From Linum tenue (taxonomy: Eukaryota; Streptophyta; Magnoliopsida; Malpighiales; Linaceae): 64,000 bases of DNA. The stretch's first letter is position 1, and every line of letters begins with the position of its first letter. Below the pieces are notes generated by a model. That model saw only the letters and a list, made by a program, of their open reading frames with translations, did no database searches and had not been told where the DNA came from. This document shows, piece after piece, positions 42,648-53,059 of the stretch. The stretch spans positions 54,270,066 through 54,334,065 of the forward strand of contig CAMGYJ010000006.1 of NCBI GenBank assembly GCA_946122785.1, read 5' to 3'. The position numbers and the translations under genes are program-made.

Positions 42648-42796
42648 GAATATATCTCCTTAGAAACACAACCTTTTTGACAGAAAAATGGGGGATCCGA
42701 GGATCTCTTAATACCCGATTTTCCCAGGAGATGGGAGGACCACGTGATCTCTTAAAACCCCTTCTCCTTAGGCACGCATCTCTTTATAAAGAGTCT
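42648..42796. repeat. About 150-bp inverted repeat, right copy
   Basis: The reverse complement of 41109-41262 at high identity by eye. It lies between the PMD 3' end and the truncated transposase. Confidence 0.8.
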
Positions 42797-42799
42797 AAA

Positions 42800-44717
42800 G
42801 TAGTGTTAGCAAAATACTTCACCAATTATATAGAACGCTTACCGGTCCACCATAGAATATCAGCAAGCTTCATCCGCTTGAAATGAAGTGCCATATGCAC
42901 CATCTCTGTGACCACTTCCAAGCTGAATCCAAGCCTAAGATGCCAGCCCTAATCCCGACGTGCCGATCAGAGATGATTGTTAGGTTCGTCCGCCTGGTGA
43001 CGTGGAGTTGAATTTGTCTGAAGAACCATCCATAGCTGTCGGTATTCTCTCCCTCAACAATGGAAAAGGCTAATGGATAGACACATCTGTTTGCATCTGC
43101 TCCGTTGGCGATGAGTAGAGTACCCTTGTACTTGTCAGTAAGGAATGTTCCATCCACTTGAATCACAGGAACACTGAATGGAAAACCATCAATAGATGGC
43201 TTGAATGACCAGAAAATACGCTTGAAATGAAATTTATTACCAGGCTCCGACGACTGGATTTCTTCATCTTGGTGGGGGGGGGGGGACAGTGCCAGTGTTA
43301 GACACCTCCAATGCCAAAATCAATCGGGGAAGGAATGCATATGATTCTTCTCATTCACCAAACACGGCAGCCATTGCTTTCTGCTTTCCATGCCACGCCT
43401 TCTTGTAGTTAATAATATATCCATAACGACTAGAAATATCGGCGATGATGGTTTTAACCTTCAGGTCGGGCTCTTGCTCAATTAGATGCTTGATAACTGC
43501 GGCAACCACCCTAGATTTCAACTGTCGATGGCCTTGGGATGTTATGGATGACACACATGTGTGAGTGTTCACCGTACGGGATATGACCCAATGACCGACT
43601 CTCTTGCTCTTGATGGCCGGGACCCTATCCTTGCATCCCTCGTGATGATTTTGGCATCTAACCATGAGCCTCTTCGTGTCGGAATGTGTTGTATGTCATT
43701 CAAAACTTCGAGTCATTGCTTCAGTGGCAATAGCGTGTTGCACCTCATTCTTCATTCCAAATTGTTGGCCCTTCATAAACCTAGTGAGCGGACCCCATAC
43801 TGTACCTCTAGCGGCTCCATGTCGGCATCAACATACCAATCTTCATTTGGAATGTGATTGTATTACGGGATAGGGACACGGTCACGAGGCACCTCAGCAC
43901 CGTCTGCGTCTGAATCTGGGCCAGAATCATCATCACCTTCAAGAGGATCGAAACTGTCTGCACTGACATCGCCATCATCTTCTTCATACTCAGGGTCACT
44001 AACTGGAATTGGGAGGGCATCTTCCATCTGATCCAGATAATGAAATGCACCTTCATAAGCTCCATAATTGTAGTTGTGGTAACTACCACCGCCTTGGTAG
44101 AAGTTGTACTCGGGTTGGTACTGGTATCCTTCTTGTTGGTTGCCATGGTACCGTTGGGCTTCTTCTTCATATGATGGGAAGGATTGATGATGACCGACCT
44201 CCACCTCCATCATGATACTACTGATATGAATTAGGGTCTTGGTACTCCTGGTGGGGTTGATCTTCGTATAATCCACCCCCACCGTGGATACTAGATGTTT
44301 GGCCATCTCCAGAATGACCTCCACCGCCTTCGGCCGCCTCGTTGTAAACGAACATCTCTGCCTGTTTAATGTTGTTGGTCATCAAAAATTGGAGCATATG
44401 GCATCAACATTCGCCTGAGTGGTAATGAGAAATTCCTCATCCCACAACGACCCGCCATGTCTGTTTGGATATCGATACACCATATGATCAACGCTTCTCA
44501 TACCATCCATGCAGGTAACCTCAGTACACATTTGATGGAGCTCTTCAAGCATCGGTCTATTAGCGACCTTCTTTTTACAAAAATTGTCACCAACGTAACG
44601 CACCCCATTTCCGGTCTCTTCCGTGTAACCATTCCACCGTAACCCAAGCGTGAACTTTTGGAATGCCATTTGCAATAAAACCGTAATTAAGTTATTACCA
44701 TAAAAATCACAAATCAC
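42800..44717 (-). pseudogene. mudrA-like transposase, 3'-truncated and broken
   Basis: 44717-44382 is the N-terminal part (GVRYVGDNFCKKK). 44324-43863 is an acidic spacer. 43665-43351 is the MuDR DNA-binding domain (RCQNHHEGCKDRVPAIKSK, GHWVISRTVNTHTC, YKKAWHGKQKA). 43166-42870 is the start of the DDE domain (MIQVDGTFLTDKYKGTLLIA with the first Asp, TIISDRHVGI with the second). A frame change follows near 42870 and the coding stops at the 150-bp inverted repeat. The catalytic Glu and the SWIM zinc finger are missing. A G tract near 43275 coincides with another break. The gene cannot make a working transposase. Confidence 0.87.
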
Positions 44718-44843
44718 AATAAAAAGTAATACAAAACAAACATATGAATTAACGTTAATCGCAAAAACTCAAAAAATGAATGGTGCACAACTGAAAGAAG
44801 AAGAAGAAGAAGAGGAGTGAAGATTTGAGTGTTCCGTGGCTGC

Positions 44844-44852
44844 CTTTTATAG
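44844..44852 (-). promoter_or_regulatory. TATA box for the transposase gene
   Basis: CTATAAAAG on the minus strand, just inside the right arm and about 130 bp before the first methionine at 44717. Confidence 0.55.
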
Positions 44853-45117
44853 GCAAATTTGAGATGAAAAACCGCGCGGGGGGAGAGGGGGAGCGGTTTT
44901 GAGTCTGCCATGATAAACCACATGCTTGAGGTGCGGTTTCTGCTGCCGACAGAGAACCGCACCCCGAGCATACGGTTTGTGCTAGGGCAGCCATAGAAAC
45001 TGCTTCCTTATATGGCGGTTTGCCCATATAAGGGAAACCGCAGCCTCAACATGCGGTTTATTTGTGAGACACTTATCCACTGCGTGGTTTTAGTGTGAAC
45101 CGCCCCTTCGGTGGTGC

Positions 45118-45582
45118 GTTTTTGTTGTTGTTGTTGTTGAATCAGTTGCCCTCATCTTATTAATCAGAAACTAGCAAGATGCTAGGAGAACCAAATACAA
45201 CGAAATGGGTATATCAAGGATACCCAAAAGGTCTCAAATCCTCAACTAACCACTACTGCTGGAAACAACTACTACTACTAACAGAAGCCACCAGCAAATG
45301 AACTCAATCAGAATAGCACATCACGAGATGCCAACACGCGCCAGGTCTTCAAGTATGCATCTAGCTGCTCCAATGACCAATAGATCACTCTTGATCAACT
45401 CCTGCAATCCAGCAACTGAATGAGAAGGGCCACCATGTTTCTGTCTGCATCTTTCCTTCCAGATGGAAGCACCAAACCATCCCTGCAACAGCACCATTCT
45501 TCTGCTTGCAGAAAGCACAAGCAGCCTCCACAGTAGCATACCAATACCATGACGTTCTATAAATTTTTTTTTTTTTTTTTGC
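45118..45582 (-). mobile_element. 5'-truncated LINE fragment inside the MULE arm
   Basis: On the minus strand a short frame reads QGWFGASIWKERCRQKHGG, resembling the segment after zf-RVT in L1 ORF2. The 3' end carries a (CAA)n-type tail at about 45119-45137. At the other end lies an A18-like tract (T tract 45563-45581 on plus). It separates the two halves of the MULE's right inverted repeat, whose left counterpart has no such gap. Possible short target repeat GCGTTTTT / GCATTTTT. Confidence 0.55.
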
Positions 45583-45678
45583 ATTTTTTATTGATGGTGG
45601 TAGTTTTGTAAATTATTTGGGTTGAGTGGTAGTTTTGTAAAAAAAAAAATTAAACGATGGTACTTTTGGATTTTCTCC
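45583..45678. repeat. Right MULE terminal inverted repeat, outer part
   Basis: Reverse-complement match to 40059-40165. The inner part is displaced by the LINE fragment at 45118-45582. Confidence 0.8.
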
Positions 45679-46156
45679 AAAATTTCTCACTTCTTTCTCT
45701 TCCTATAAACCAAAGCATCAAAACTCCTCTTGATTTCTTTCTCTTCTTACTTTTATTAAAAATACATAATTTCACCTCAATATCATTTTTTGAACTTTCC
45801 TTTATAAAATGAAAAAATAGTTTTACTTAGTATTACAACAAATAAACTTCATTTTAAAATTTTACATAATATATAATATAGTAATTATTCGGGTCAATTG
45901 GGCGGGTTACGGGTTAGTCGAGTTCGGGCCAATCGGGTTACGGGTTTAATCGGGTTGCAGGTTAATCGAGTTCAGGTTAATCGGGTTGCGGGTTATTCGA
46001 GTTACGGGTTAATTGAGTCACGGGTCAATCGGGTTGCGAGTCGAGCAGGTTGCAGGTCATTAATTTTAGTCAATTTGGATTGCGGTCGGGTTGCGGGTCG
46101 GGTTAGTCGAGCGAGTTAGTCAGGTCAGGTTCTGTTTTGACACCTATAATTTCACC

Positions 46157-47071
46157 CATATCACAAGAAAGGTAAGAAAGACTTAAGAAAAAGATAAAAA
46201 AAATGTAGATATTGATGTCGAAAGGATAGAGAATAAATGAGAAATGAGAAGAACAAATAATAGGAGGTTAGTGATTGCTCGCATTCCAATAACTCTTGGA
46301 GTTGTGACTCTTTCCATATTTTTTCTCCAAAAGGAAAGGTAGAGAATCAAGAATTTTTTAGCTAAGATTTCTTAGCTTTCTCTCAATATATTTTCTTCTT
46401 TTTATACTAGGGAGTAAGTCAAATGAAATTAATACATCGATTAGGTGTTTCCTACATATTTAATGTTCTCCTAAGTGTTATTTTCATTTATGGCTGCCTT
46501 ACTATCTATATTTCTGGCAATGCTTTGGTTTTACCCAAAACCGGTGAATTTTCTTTAGGGGAGTGTCAGTTATGTCTGGGGGTCCATTTAGTCCAGTTCT
46601 TAAGAAGTTTTTTTTATTATCTTTGCTCGTAACTATTGTCACTATTACGAATCATATGCGTTTCTGCTTTTTTAAGTTTTTTCTGTTGGGCCTTTAGTGG
46701 GTCTTTCTAAGGCCAACCTTAACTAGGTTCAATTTTTTTCATAACCCAACAAATCCATTTTCTAAGGAAAATCCATCGATTACTATATGTTGAACACCAA
46801 CTAAGTCATGGAAAGAGTATGCTAGAATGTATACGAGGGAACTCAATTGCATGATACAATGAGAAAACTCGAGTCTCTATAGTTCTTATGATGATGATGA
46901 ATAGTTTACCAACAAGGAAAAACATTACAATTGTTACCATTGGTTATTGAAATAATATTGATGATAGTTTGAAACGTAGATAGAGCGTCTCTATATCTAA
47001 AAACATTAATTTAATATCATTCATAAAATGTTTGAGGTCATAAGTAGCTATAGACAGAATTAAACCTTAAT
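46157..47071. other. Unassigned AT-rich spacer
   Basis: No gene or clear element ends. Some T-rich runs and TCTCTTC words are present. Confidence 0.4.
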
Positions 47072-47590
47072 TTTTTTTTTTTTTTTTTGCTATAGATAGA
47101 TCGTTAATAGATAGGGTGTTACAATTCTTGAAAATTAAAGGCGGTAGTCAACCTAGTGTTGAGCTACCGATGCAAGGGCCGTTTTTGCCACTAAATGGGC
47201 AGCCTGTTAGTATGCCTAGAACCATAAATAAACGAAAAAACGCAAAGGAAGTCGTCATTCGACAAACTTCTTGATGCACCCATCCGCCAAGTAGAGCCTT
47301 CATATCTCCTATAAGTCAAGCTTCAATAGGCCAACAATAGAGTTGATGTGCAAGCTACCTGCAAGATGAACACAAACGACCCCTAACTGAACAAAGCAAA
47401 TTTCAAGTACCAACGGACCTCTACCAAAGATGCTCCGCAAGCTCTATGAACTACTCTGCACGCTGTGAAGTCGTCGGATAACGATGGAACGAGTCCCTGC
47501 AGAGGAGCCTTGTCGACGATGGTACCAAACAGTCGCACGAAGACGAAAGCAGCGAGATTGGGGAAAACCGACGGAAGAGGGCACCAGCCT
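47072..47590 (-). mobile_element. Probable 5'-truncated LINE 3' end
   Basis: A T17-like tract at 47072-47088 would be the poly-A tail of a minus-strand element. Just upstream on that strand, AAHLVAKTALASVAQH followed by a stop resembles the end of an L1 RNase H domain. The remaining about 400 bp is moderately GC-rich without recognisable blocks. No target duplication was found. Confidence 0.4.
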
Positions 47591-47599
47591 TATTTTCTA

Positions 47600-48640
47600 A
47601 AAGAGTTTGAAATTATTATTGAAAACAAATAATAATAAAAAAGGGAAAAAAGGGGAGTTAGTAAAACTTATTGAGCAAAGGAAGTGTAAAAAATGGCAAA
47701 CTCAATCAAATAAAAAAAACGTGAACGTGCAGTTATGATAAGGGAAATGTAAAAAAGTGTAAACGATAATTATGAAAATCAGAACACAAAAAGAAATAGA
47801 TGAAAATTTAAAAAAAAAAATAAATTAGTAATCCTTATCTTGGACGGTTGGAATCCACCGGGGTTGTAAGTTGTAACCGTCCTTCCACGAATGAGAGATG
47901 GAACTGCACAAGAATGGAACCGTCGGTCATATCGCGGCCGTCGAAAAGTGGCCATCCGTCGGAAAGATTCGCCATTCCCGGTACCCCAGCACGCAACTCT
48001 TTTGAGACCCTGCAAAAAAGATAGGCAGAATCTCCCGGAAAAAGGATTTGATGTGTGGAGGAAAGCCAGAAGCGGCGACGCATGATGGCGTTAGGCAGCA
48101 AACTGCTGGAGCGCACGGTGGCGATAATGAGTGTAATCCCCAATAACGAACACAATCGAAATCCCCAATTCCGTTCGTGTTTCTCCGAATCGTTTCCCAA
48201 CCATGGATCCCAATCGCACGATCTCGAGCTTCGGCTACGATCCTCAAGCGGTGCGACTGTCGCACTCGCGAGCGACGAATCGTCTCCCGGATCTGCATCC
48301 TCCTCGAGCGAAACTGCCCACCAGCTTCAATTAAACCTTGATTATATGCTTATGAAATGTGATTTTCTTTCCCTTAATTTATCTAAAGCATGTTTATTTC
48401 TTGGATGTTCAGTTACAAAACATGCGAATCTTTCACTCTTTGACCTTCTTCAAGAATATGCCAACATTGTGATGTTGTTATGTCAAATAAAGAATATACA
48501 TCCTAAACAAAGAACTCTATCACTCCAAAACTTTCACAACGAAAAATCAAGCTTCATGTCACTCTATAGCCCTTGTTGAGAAGAAGAACGGACTGCCAAA
48601 TCGAAAAACCAGATCGCCAGGGACCCTTCTCCCCTCCAGC
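47600..48640. other. Unassigned segment with a GC-rich core
   Basis: At 47880-48310 the composition rises and both strands are open: 174 codons on plus from 48055, and overlapping frames of 121-123 codons on minus. A TTTTTTGCAG/GGTCTC sequence on minus near 48010 looks like a splice acceptor. I recognise no protein family. It could be the 5' exon of a host gene or a captured gene piece. I cannot choose the strand. Confidence 0.35.
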
Positions 48641-49141
48641 AACGTTAGTATGGCTCTTCTAGCGTCAATAAACAATGGTTTCACCATCTTCTCCAGACCT
48701 CCACTAAACAGGATGTTGAATTCGGATCTTGTGTTCAAACAGCGGGCAATAAAAAATTGTACGAATACAAATTGTTATGCTCACCCTTGCACAATGAAAA
48801 TGGAAAATAGAGACAGCCCAACTAAACACTGCAAACACCACGCCATCAAAAGGGTGAGCTGTTGAAGAAGATAGGACCATGGGATATGAAAGTGAGCTGT
48901 TAACCATTGTTGACGAGGCCAGTGCTTTCTTCTCCTAACTACTTTTTACAAGAGTCAAGATCAGAGCTAGTTCACTTGCAACAAAGGGTGTTTCCAGTGT
49001 CAACAGTTTGGGGACTCGAACGAAACCACAAATATCGACAAGAAAAACAACATTCCAGAGAGAAATTCACAATGAAAAATTTACTAACAGCCTGCTTAGT
49101 AAGAGATTCCCAAATGCTCGCCATGGTGTCATCCCCCCCAA
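48641..49141 (-). other. Downstream region of the SWIB gene
   Basis: This lies directly 3' of the SWIB stop. Part is expected to be 3' UTR. No further SWIB coding or clear poly-A signal was identified. Confidence 0.4.
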
Positions 49142-49267
49142 CTAACCAGACTTGTTGAAATGAGGCGACAGCAACTTTGCGATCTCCAGCATCCCAACTT
49201 TCTCCTTCTGAGCAAAGATTGCTTTCAGCTTGTCATCGCAGATAATCTCTTTCTTGTTCGCAGGGTT
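49142..49267 (-). other. SWIB gene exon 2 (coding part)
   Basis: 41 codons plus stop: NPANKKEI to FNKSG, completing the domain. Confidence 0.9.
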
Positions 49268-50366
49268 CTACAAAACAGAAAACATTCATACCATTCAAAC
49301 AGGACATCATACTCAATGCAAACCTTAACCTATGAGGCTAAATAGGATCTATCTGGAGGAGGCATACCAATTAGTATAACAATGGGAATTGAGAAATTCA
49401 AAGTAACGTCCCCATGAAACATGTGACCCCATAGTTCAAACACATCCCACAAAAGAAATTTGGTGATACCAAGATAACCCATGTCCCAGTTGACTGTGGT
49501 TCACCAGCATTGAAAACTAAAATTCACTGAGCCAACAAAAAAACAACCAGACCATTTCCCCGCCTCATCATGAATCAGCTTGTATCTAAGAGCATTGCAT
49601 GATGTGCAACAACCCAAAACAACCACAAAGTAACTTTATCAAGCAATGAAGGGTGGCCATGGAGTCCCATTAAAACAAACAGGCACAAGAAACAGGCAGC
49701 ATTGCTGAAATGCCCATGGTGGCGCACAAGAAAACAGTGTAACCAGAGATCAGCAGTTAAAGTGTGAAGTAAAACAAACCCCAAACAGGGTCACGTTGGA
49801 GAGGAAACCCTCACGATCGAAATCACCAAGGAAACAAGACTCATTTGAAGAAGAAACCAAACAAGTAACAGACCATCATTCACCACGGGGTTTCATTAGT
49901 TCCCAAAAATATAAACCCTAGGGTTTATGAAACAGGGGTGACCGAGTAAACCAAGAGAACGTATGATGTGCAACACAATCAGGGGTGACCGAGTAAACCA
50001 AAGAGAAATGGGCACACAATCATGCTTTTAGAAACCCTGATACGTATCCTAACGCAGAAATAGAGGAATGATCGGGGGAAATGAAAAGGAAACCTGGAGC
50101 TGATGTTCCTTGATGTGTGCCCAGATCTTCTTAACAGCGTCGGTCCGAGAAGCCTCAGTAACTCCAAGGAAGCTTCGAAGCTCCGGGGAGACTGCAACTT
50201 GCTTCAGTATGCCGCTAGCTTTCTTGGGCGCGTCCGACTTGGGCTTCGAGGCTGCCTTTGCTTTCTTGGCTGGTGTTGCCGGGTTTGAAGCAGCGGCGGC
50301 GGACTTGGAGGGTGCCAGGAGAGGCCGGCAGGTTTTGAAAACCCTAGATGCTGCTGCAAAAGACAT
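49142..50366 (-). CDS. SWIB-domain protein, two exons (132 aa)
   Basis: This is the only confidently recognised host gene. Exon 1 is 50366-50094, with start ATG in the context AGCTATGTC. Exon 2 is 49267-49142, stop TAG. The intron of 826 bp has donor CAG/GTTTCC and acceptor TTGTAG/AACCC and is in phase 0. The SWIB/MDM2-type fold spans about residues 50-130: SGILKQVAVSPELRSFLGV, SRTDAVKKIWAHIKEHQLQ, then NPANKKEIICDDKLKAIF and VGMLEIAKLLSPHFNKSG. The first about 48 residues are rich in Ala, Ser and Lys with few acids, like an organelle transit peptide. Small plant SWIB proteins are found in nuclei, plastids and mitochondria and are linked to chromatin or nucleoids. No lesion is seen. Confidence 0.93.
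50094..50366 (-). other. SWIB gene exon 1 (coding part)
   Basis: 91 codons: the N-terminal extension and the first helices of the SWIB domain, ending EHQLQ. Confidence 0.9.
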
Positions 50367-50768
50367 AGCTGTGAGCTTCGGGGTTTGAGAGCGGAAACGA
50401 GAGTGTGGCGGCCGAGGCAGACAAAGAGAAAACTCCTCTGCTTTTTCTCAGCGGCGTGGACTGGAATTGAAAAGGGCCAAAGGGGCCGAGGGACGAGCAG
50501 GAAATTAATACAACTGGAAAGCTGCGAAACGTTATAAAACCGGTTTATACCGTAGTAGTTTGCCAAGTGAAATGGTACGATAACCGATTTGTATTAGTTC
50601 ATGCCGGTTTAACAGCATATATATGTAAAAATATAAAAATTATTAATATTTAATAAATTTAATTATATATTAAACATATTTGATGATAATTTACTTGCAA
50701 TCCAACAGATAACATCAATTTTTTTACTTTTAAATTCATGAAATAAATAATAAATTAACCTTTTATTA
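50367..50768 (-). other. SWIB gene upstream region
   Basis: 5' UTR and probable promoter. The first 100-130 bases are GC-richer. No convincing TATA box could be fixed. The far end meets a MULE at 50778. Confidence 0.4.
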
Positions 50769-50777
50769 ACAAAATTC

Positions 50778-51770
50778 GGGGTAAAATACCTCAGTTGCCA
50801 CTTAAGTTTGAGAATCGGAGTAGACATACCGCTTAATTTTGAATAGGGCGTTGGGTACCATTAATGTCGCCAAAATGTGAATCCGTCTACTTTTCCATCC
50901 AACCCAAACTTTAATTACTTTTTGATACCCAAAACTTTTAAAAACATCCAAAACTATATTTCAATAAATTTTATCTAATATAATAATTATAAAAAATTCT
51001 AAACATATTATTACTAGAATGACTAATCAAATATTTTTAATAAAATAGATAAATTAGTAAAAATAATAAACGAATATCAAGAAGAATAATAAATACACTA
51101 TATTATTATAATAAATATTAGAATATCTATTTAAACCTCTTAATTCATTTAGAAGTACCATTAAAAATAGTTAAAATAGAACCTAATCGATCATCAATAC
51201 ATCAAAATCAAAGAAGGATAAATGGAACACAATCAGAAAGAATTAAACATATTCCACTAATTGAAAAATTTTAGAACGAAAAGAGATGGAAAGTAATCAA
51301 GTAATAAATAAAATATAAAAGCTACAACATTAGGTAAAAAATGTAGAAAAAAATATGACTATAAAAGCTACAACATTGTTTAGTTACGACATTCATGGAA
51401 TAATTCAATTATTAGAACATATAATGATAATTCAAAATAATTATAATGATAATTGATTCTAAATTTTCAAAAACTGGTTTGGTATCAAGTATTCAAAAGA
51501 GGATTCTAACTAAACAATAAAAAATGATGTCTTTTCTTAGTCCAAATGATTTTTTTACAATAAGAAAAGTAGAAGGACCAATTATAAAATTTAGAGAACG
51601 AAATATTCCAAGAATATTTGTCAACTTTAATGGAATGCACTTAGCTGTAAACTTAAGTGGTACCGGGTGCACATATAATAGAGTTTAGTGATACCCGACG
51701 ACCTATTCAAACTTAAGTGGTATGTCTACCCCAATTCTCAAACTTAAGTGGCACCTGAGGTATTGTACCC
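50778..51770. mobile_element. Non-autonomous MULE, 993 bp
   Basis: A perfect 9-bp duplication ACAAAATTC lies at 50769-50777 and 51771-51779. Terminal inverted repeats over 80 bp long share ATACCTCAG, TGCCACTTAAGTTTGAGAAT and AGACATACC blocks. The inside is AT-rich without coding. It lies about 410 bp upstream of the SWIB start codon. Confidence 0.9.
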
Positions 51771-51779
51771 ACAAAATTC

Positions 51780-53040
51780 ACTAAAACATCGTCACTTTGC
51801 ATAGTATTTGTAAGTCGATCATGTAGGTCATTTCGGTGGCGTTCGCGTCGGTTTCATGACCGGCACCGGTTCAACCGTCTGGCATGCCACCGGCATGAAA
51901 ACCATGGTGAATACCAAAATTCGTTTTGATAGATTGTTTGGAGTTGTGCACTTTCACTTAGGGTTGTCAAACCGGTTTATACTGTTATGCTGATTTGGCA
52001 AGTGGTATGGTATGATTGTGGGTACAACCGATTTTTGTTAGTTCATGTTGATTTTGTATGTAGGGAAGTGGATAATCATTAATGCTAAGTGAATATAGGA
52101 ATATGTAATATATTTAAAGACAATCTCTCTAAAATTTACATACATATTTTTTATGTACCGTGTCCTTTGGAGGCATCATTGTCAATCTGTAGAATTTTGA
52201 ATAAAAATGTTGCATTATGATGGTATGTGGCATTTTCAATTTGGAATGTGGTAATTGAGTCTAATTGTCTTGTTTGCATATAACATCCATGTGTTGTGGC
52301 ATTTGACCACTTAAAGAAGGGAGAAACGAATTAGCGGGACATTTGGATGCATCATTTTGGTTATGTGGTATGTCAAATCAAATGTTGCATTATTTTGTTA
52401 TGTGACATGTCATGCAGTATTTCAGTTTGAAATGTGGTATTTGGGTCTAATTGTCTTGTTTGAATAAAATATTTAAATATTGTGGTATTCACCACATAGA
52501 GAAGAGATGGAGTGAAAAAGAGGTTGAGAGATGAGTTATTTGAAATAACTAGTGGGTGGGTAGGTATTTTTAATAACTCAAAAAGAGTTATTTCAGTTGT
52601 CTCATAGAGATAATATTTGAATATGTCATTTGGATGAGGTAATATTAATACCACATTCCTTATATTTTTACCAAACGAGTTATTTCGGCCGAAATAACTC
52701 ATTAAATTATCTCATCCAAACGATACCTTTAATTGAAATGTCTAGGGAGAGGAGAAGGTATTTTAATGGACACATTGTCCCAAAATACCACAACCCACTT
52801 TTTATTTTCCTAACGAGTTATTTTGGCTCAAATAACTAAGAATTAATTATTTCGGTCTACACAACCTATCCAAATGTTGTATTCAAACGACTAAAAAATA
52901 CACCATTTGAAAGAAAGAAATATCTTCATATCTAAATACAACATTTAGCACCAAATCCAAAGTTTATAACATAAGCATCTAAACATTTAATTCAACAAAT
53001 AACATCAACATTCAATTTTCAAATTAAAAAAAAAAAACAA
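51780..53040. other. Unassigned AT-rich spacer with palindromic words
   Basis: No gene. The part 52560-52860 repeats GAGTTATTT-like words in both orientations, and 52626-52732 has inverted ends (TCATTTGGATGAGGTAAT and its partner), suggesting a small MITE. Confidence 0.45.
52677..52700. repeat. 24-bp perfect palindrome
   Basis: The left half is GAGTTATTTCGG and the right half is its exact reverse complement. Confidence 0.85.
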
Positions 53041-53059
53041 ATCAATTCCATCGAAGGAA

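Larger units (their letters stand above)
40059..45678. mobile_element. Mutator-like element (MULE) with a transposase and a PMD gene
   Basis: Long terminal inverted repeats: the left begins GGAAAAAATCAAAAGTAC and the right ends in the complement of GGAGAAAATCCAAAAGTAC. Both continue through ACTACCACCCAACCC and ACTACCACCA boxes into AACCGCACC-rich sequence, over 150 bp. Flanking 9-mers CAAATTTAT and AAAATTTCT match at 7 of 9, the MULE duplication length. Two genes converge: PMD on plus from the left arm and a mudrA-like transposase on minus from the right arm. Each has a TATA box just inside its arm. Both genes carry stops. A LINE fragment interrupts the right inverted repeat. Confidence 0.82.
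38391..46148. mobile_element. hAT element carrying nested insertions
   Basis: The ends GATAGGTGTCAA (left) and TTGACACCTATA (right) are near-perfect inverted repeats. A perfect 8-bp duplication ATTTCACC flanks them at 38383-38390 and 46149-46156. Both subterminal parts are dense in TCGGGTTGCGGGTT-type words (38397-38530 and 45892-46125). Remove the Tourist MITE (39277-39599) and the MULE (40059-45678) and about 1.8 kb of hAT sequence remains. It has no transposase coding, so the original element was non-autonomous. Confidence 0.82.

Noticed and set aside
41109..42796. A separate DNA transposon carrying only PMD exons 3-4
   Set aside because: Exons 1-2 of the same gene precede it in the right order and strand, and no target duplication is seen at 41109 and 42796. 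Left as an open alternative in the findings.
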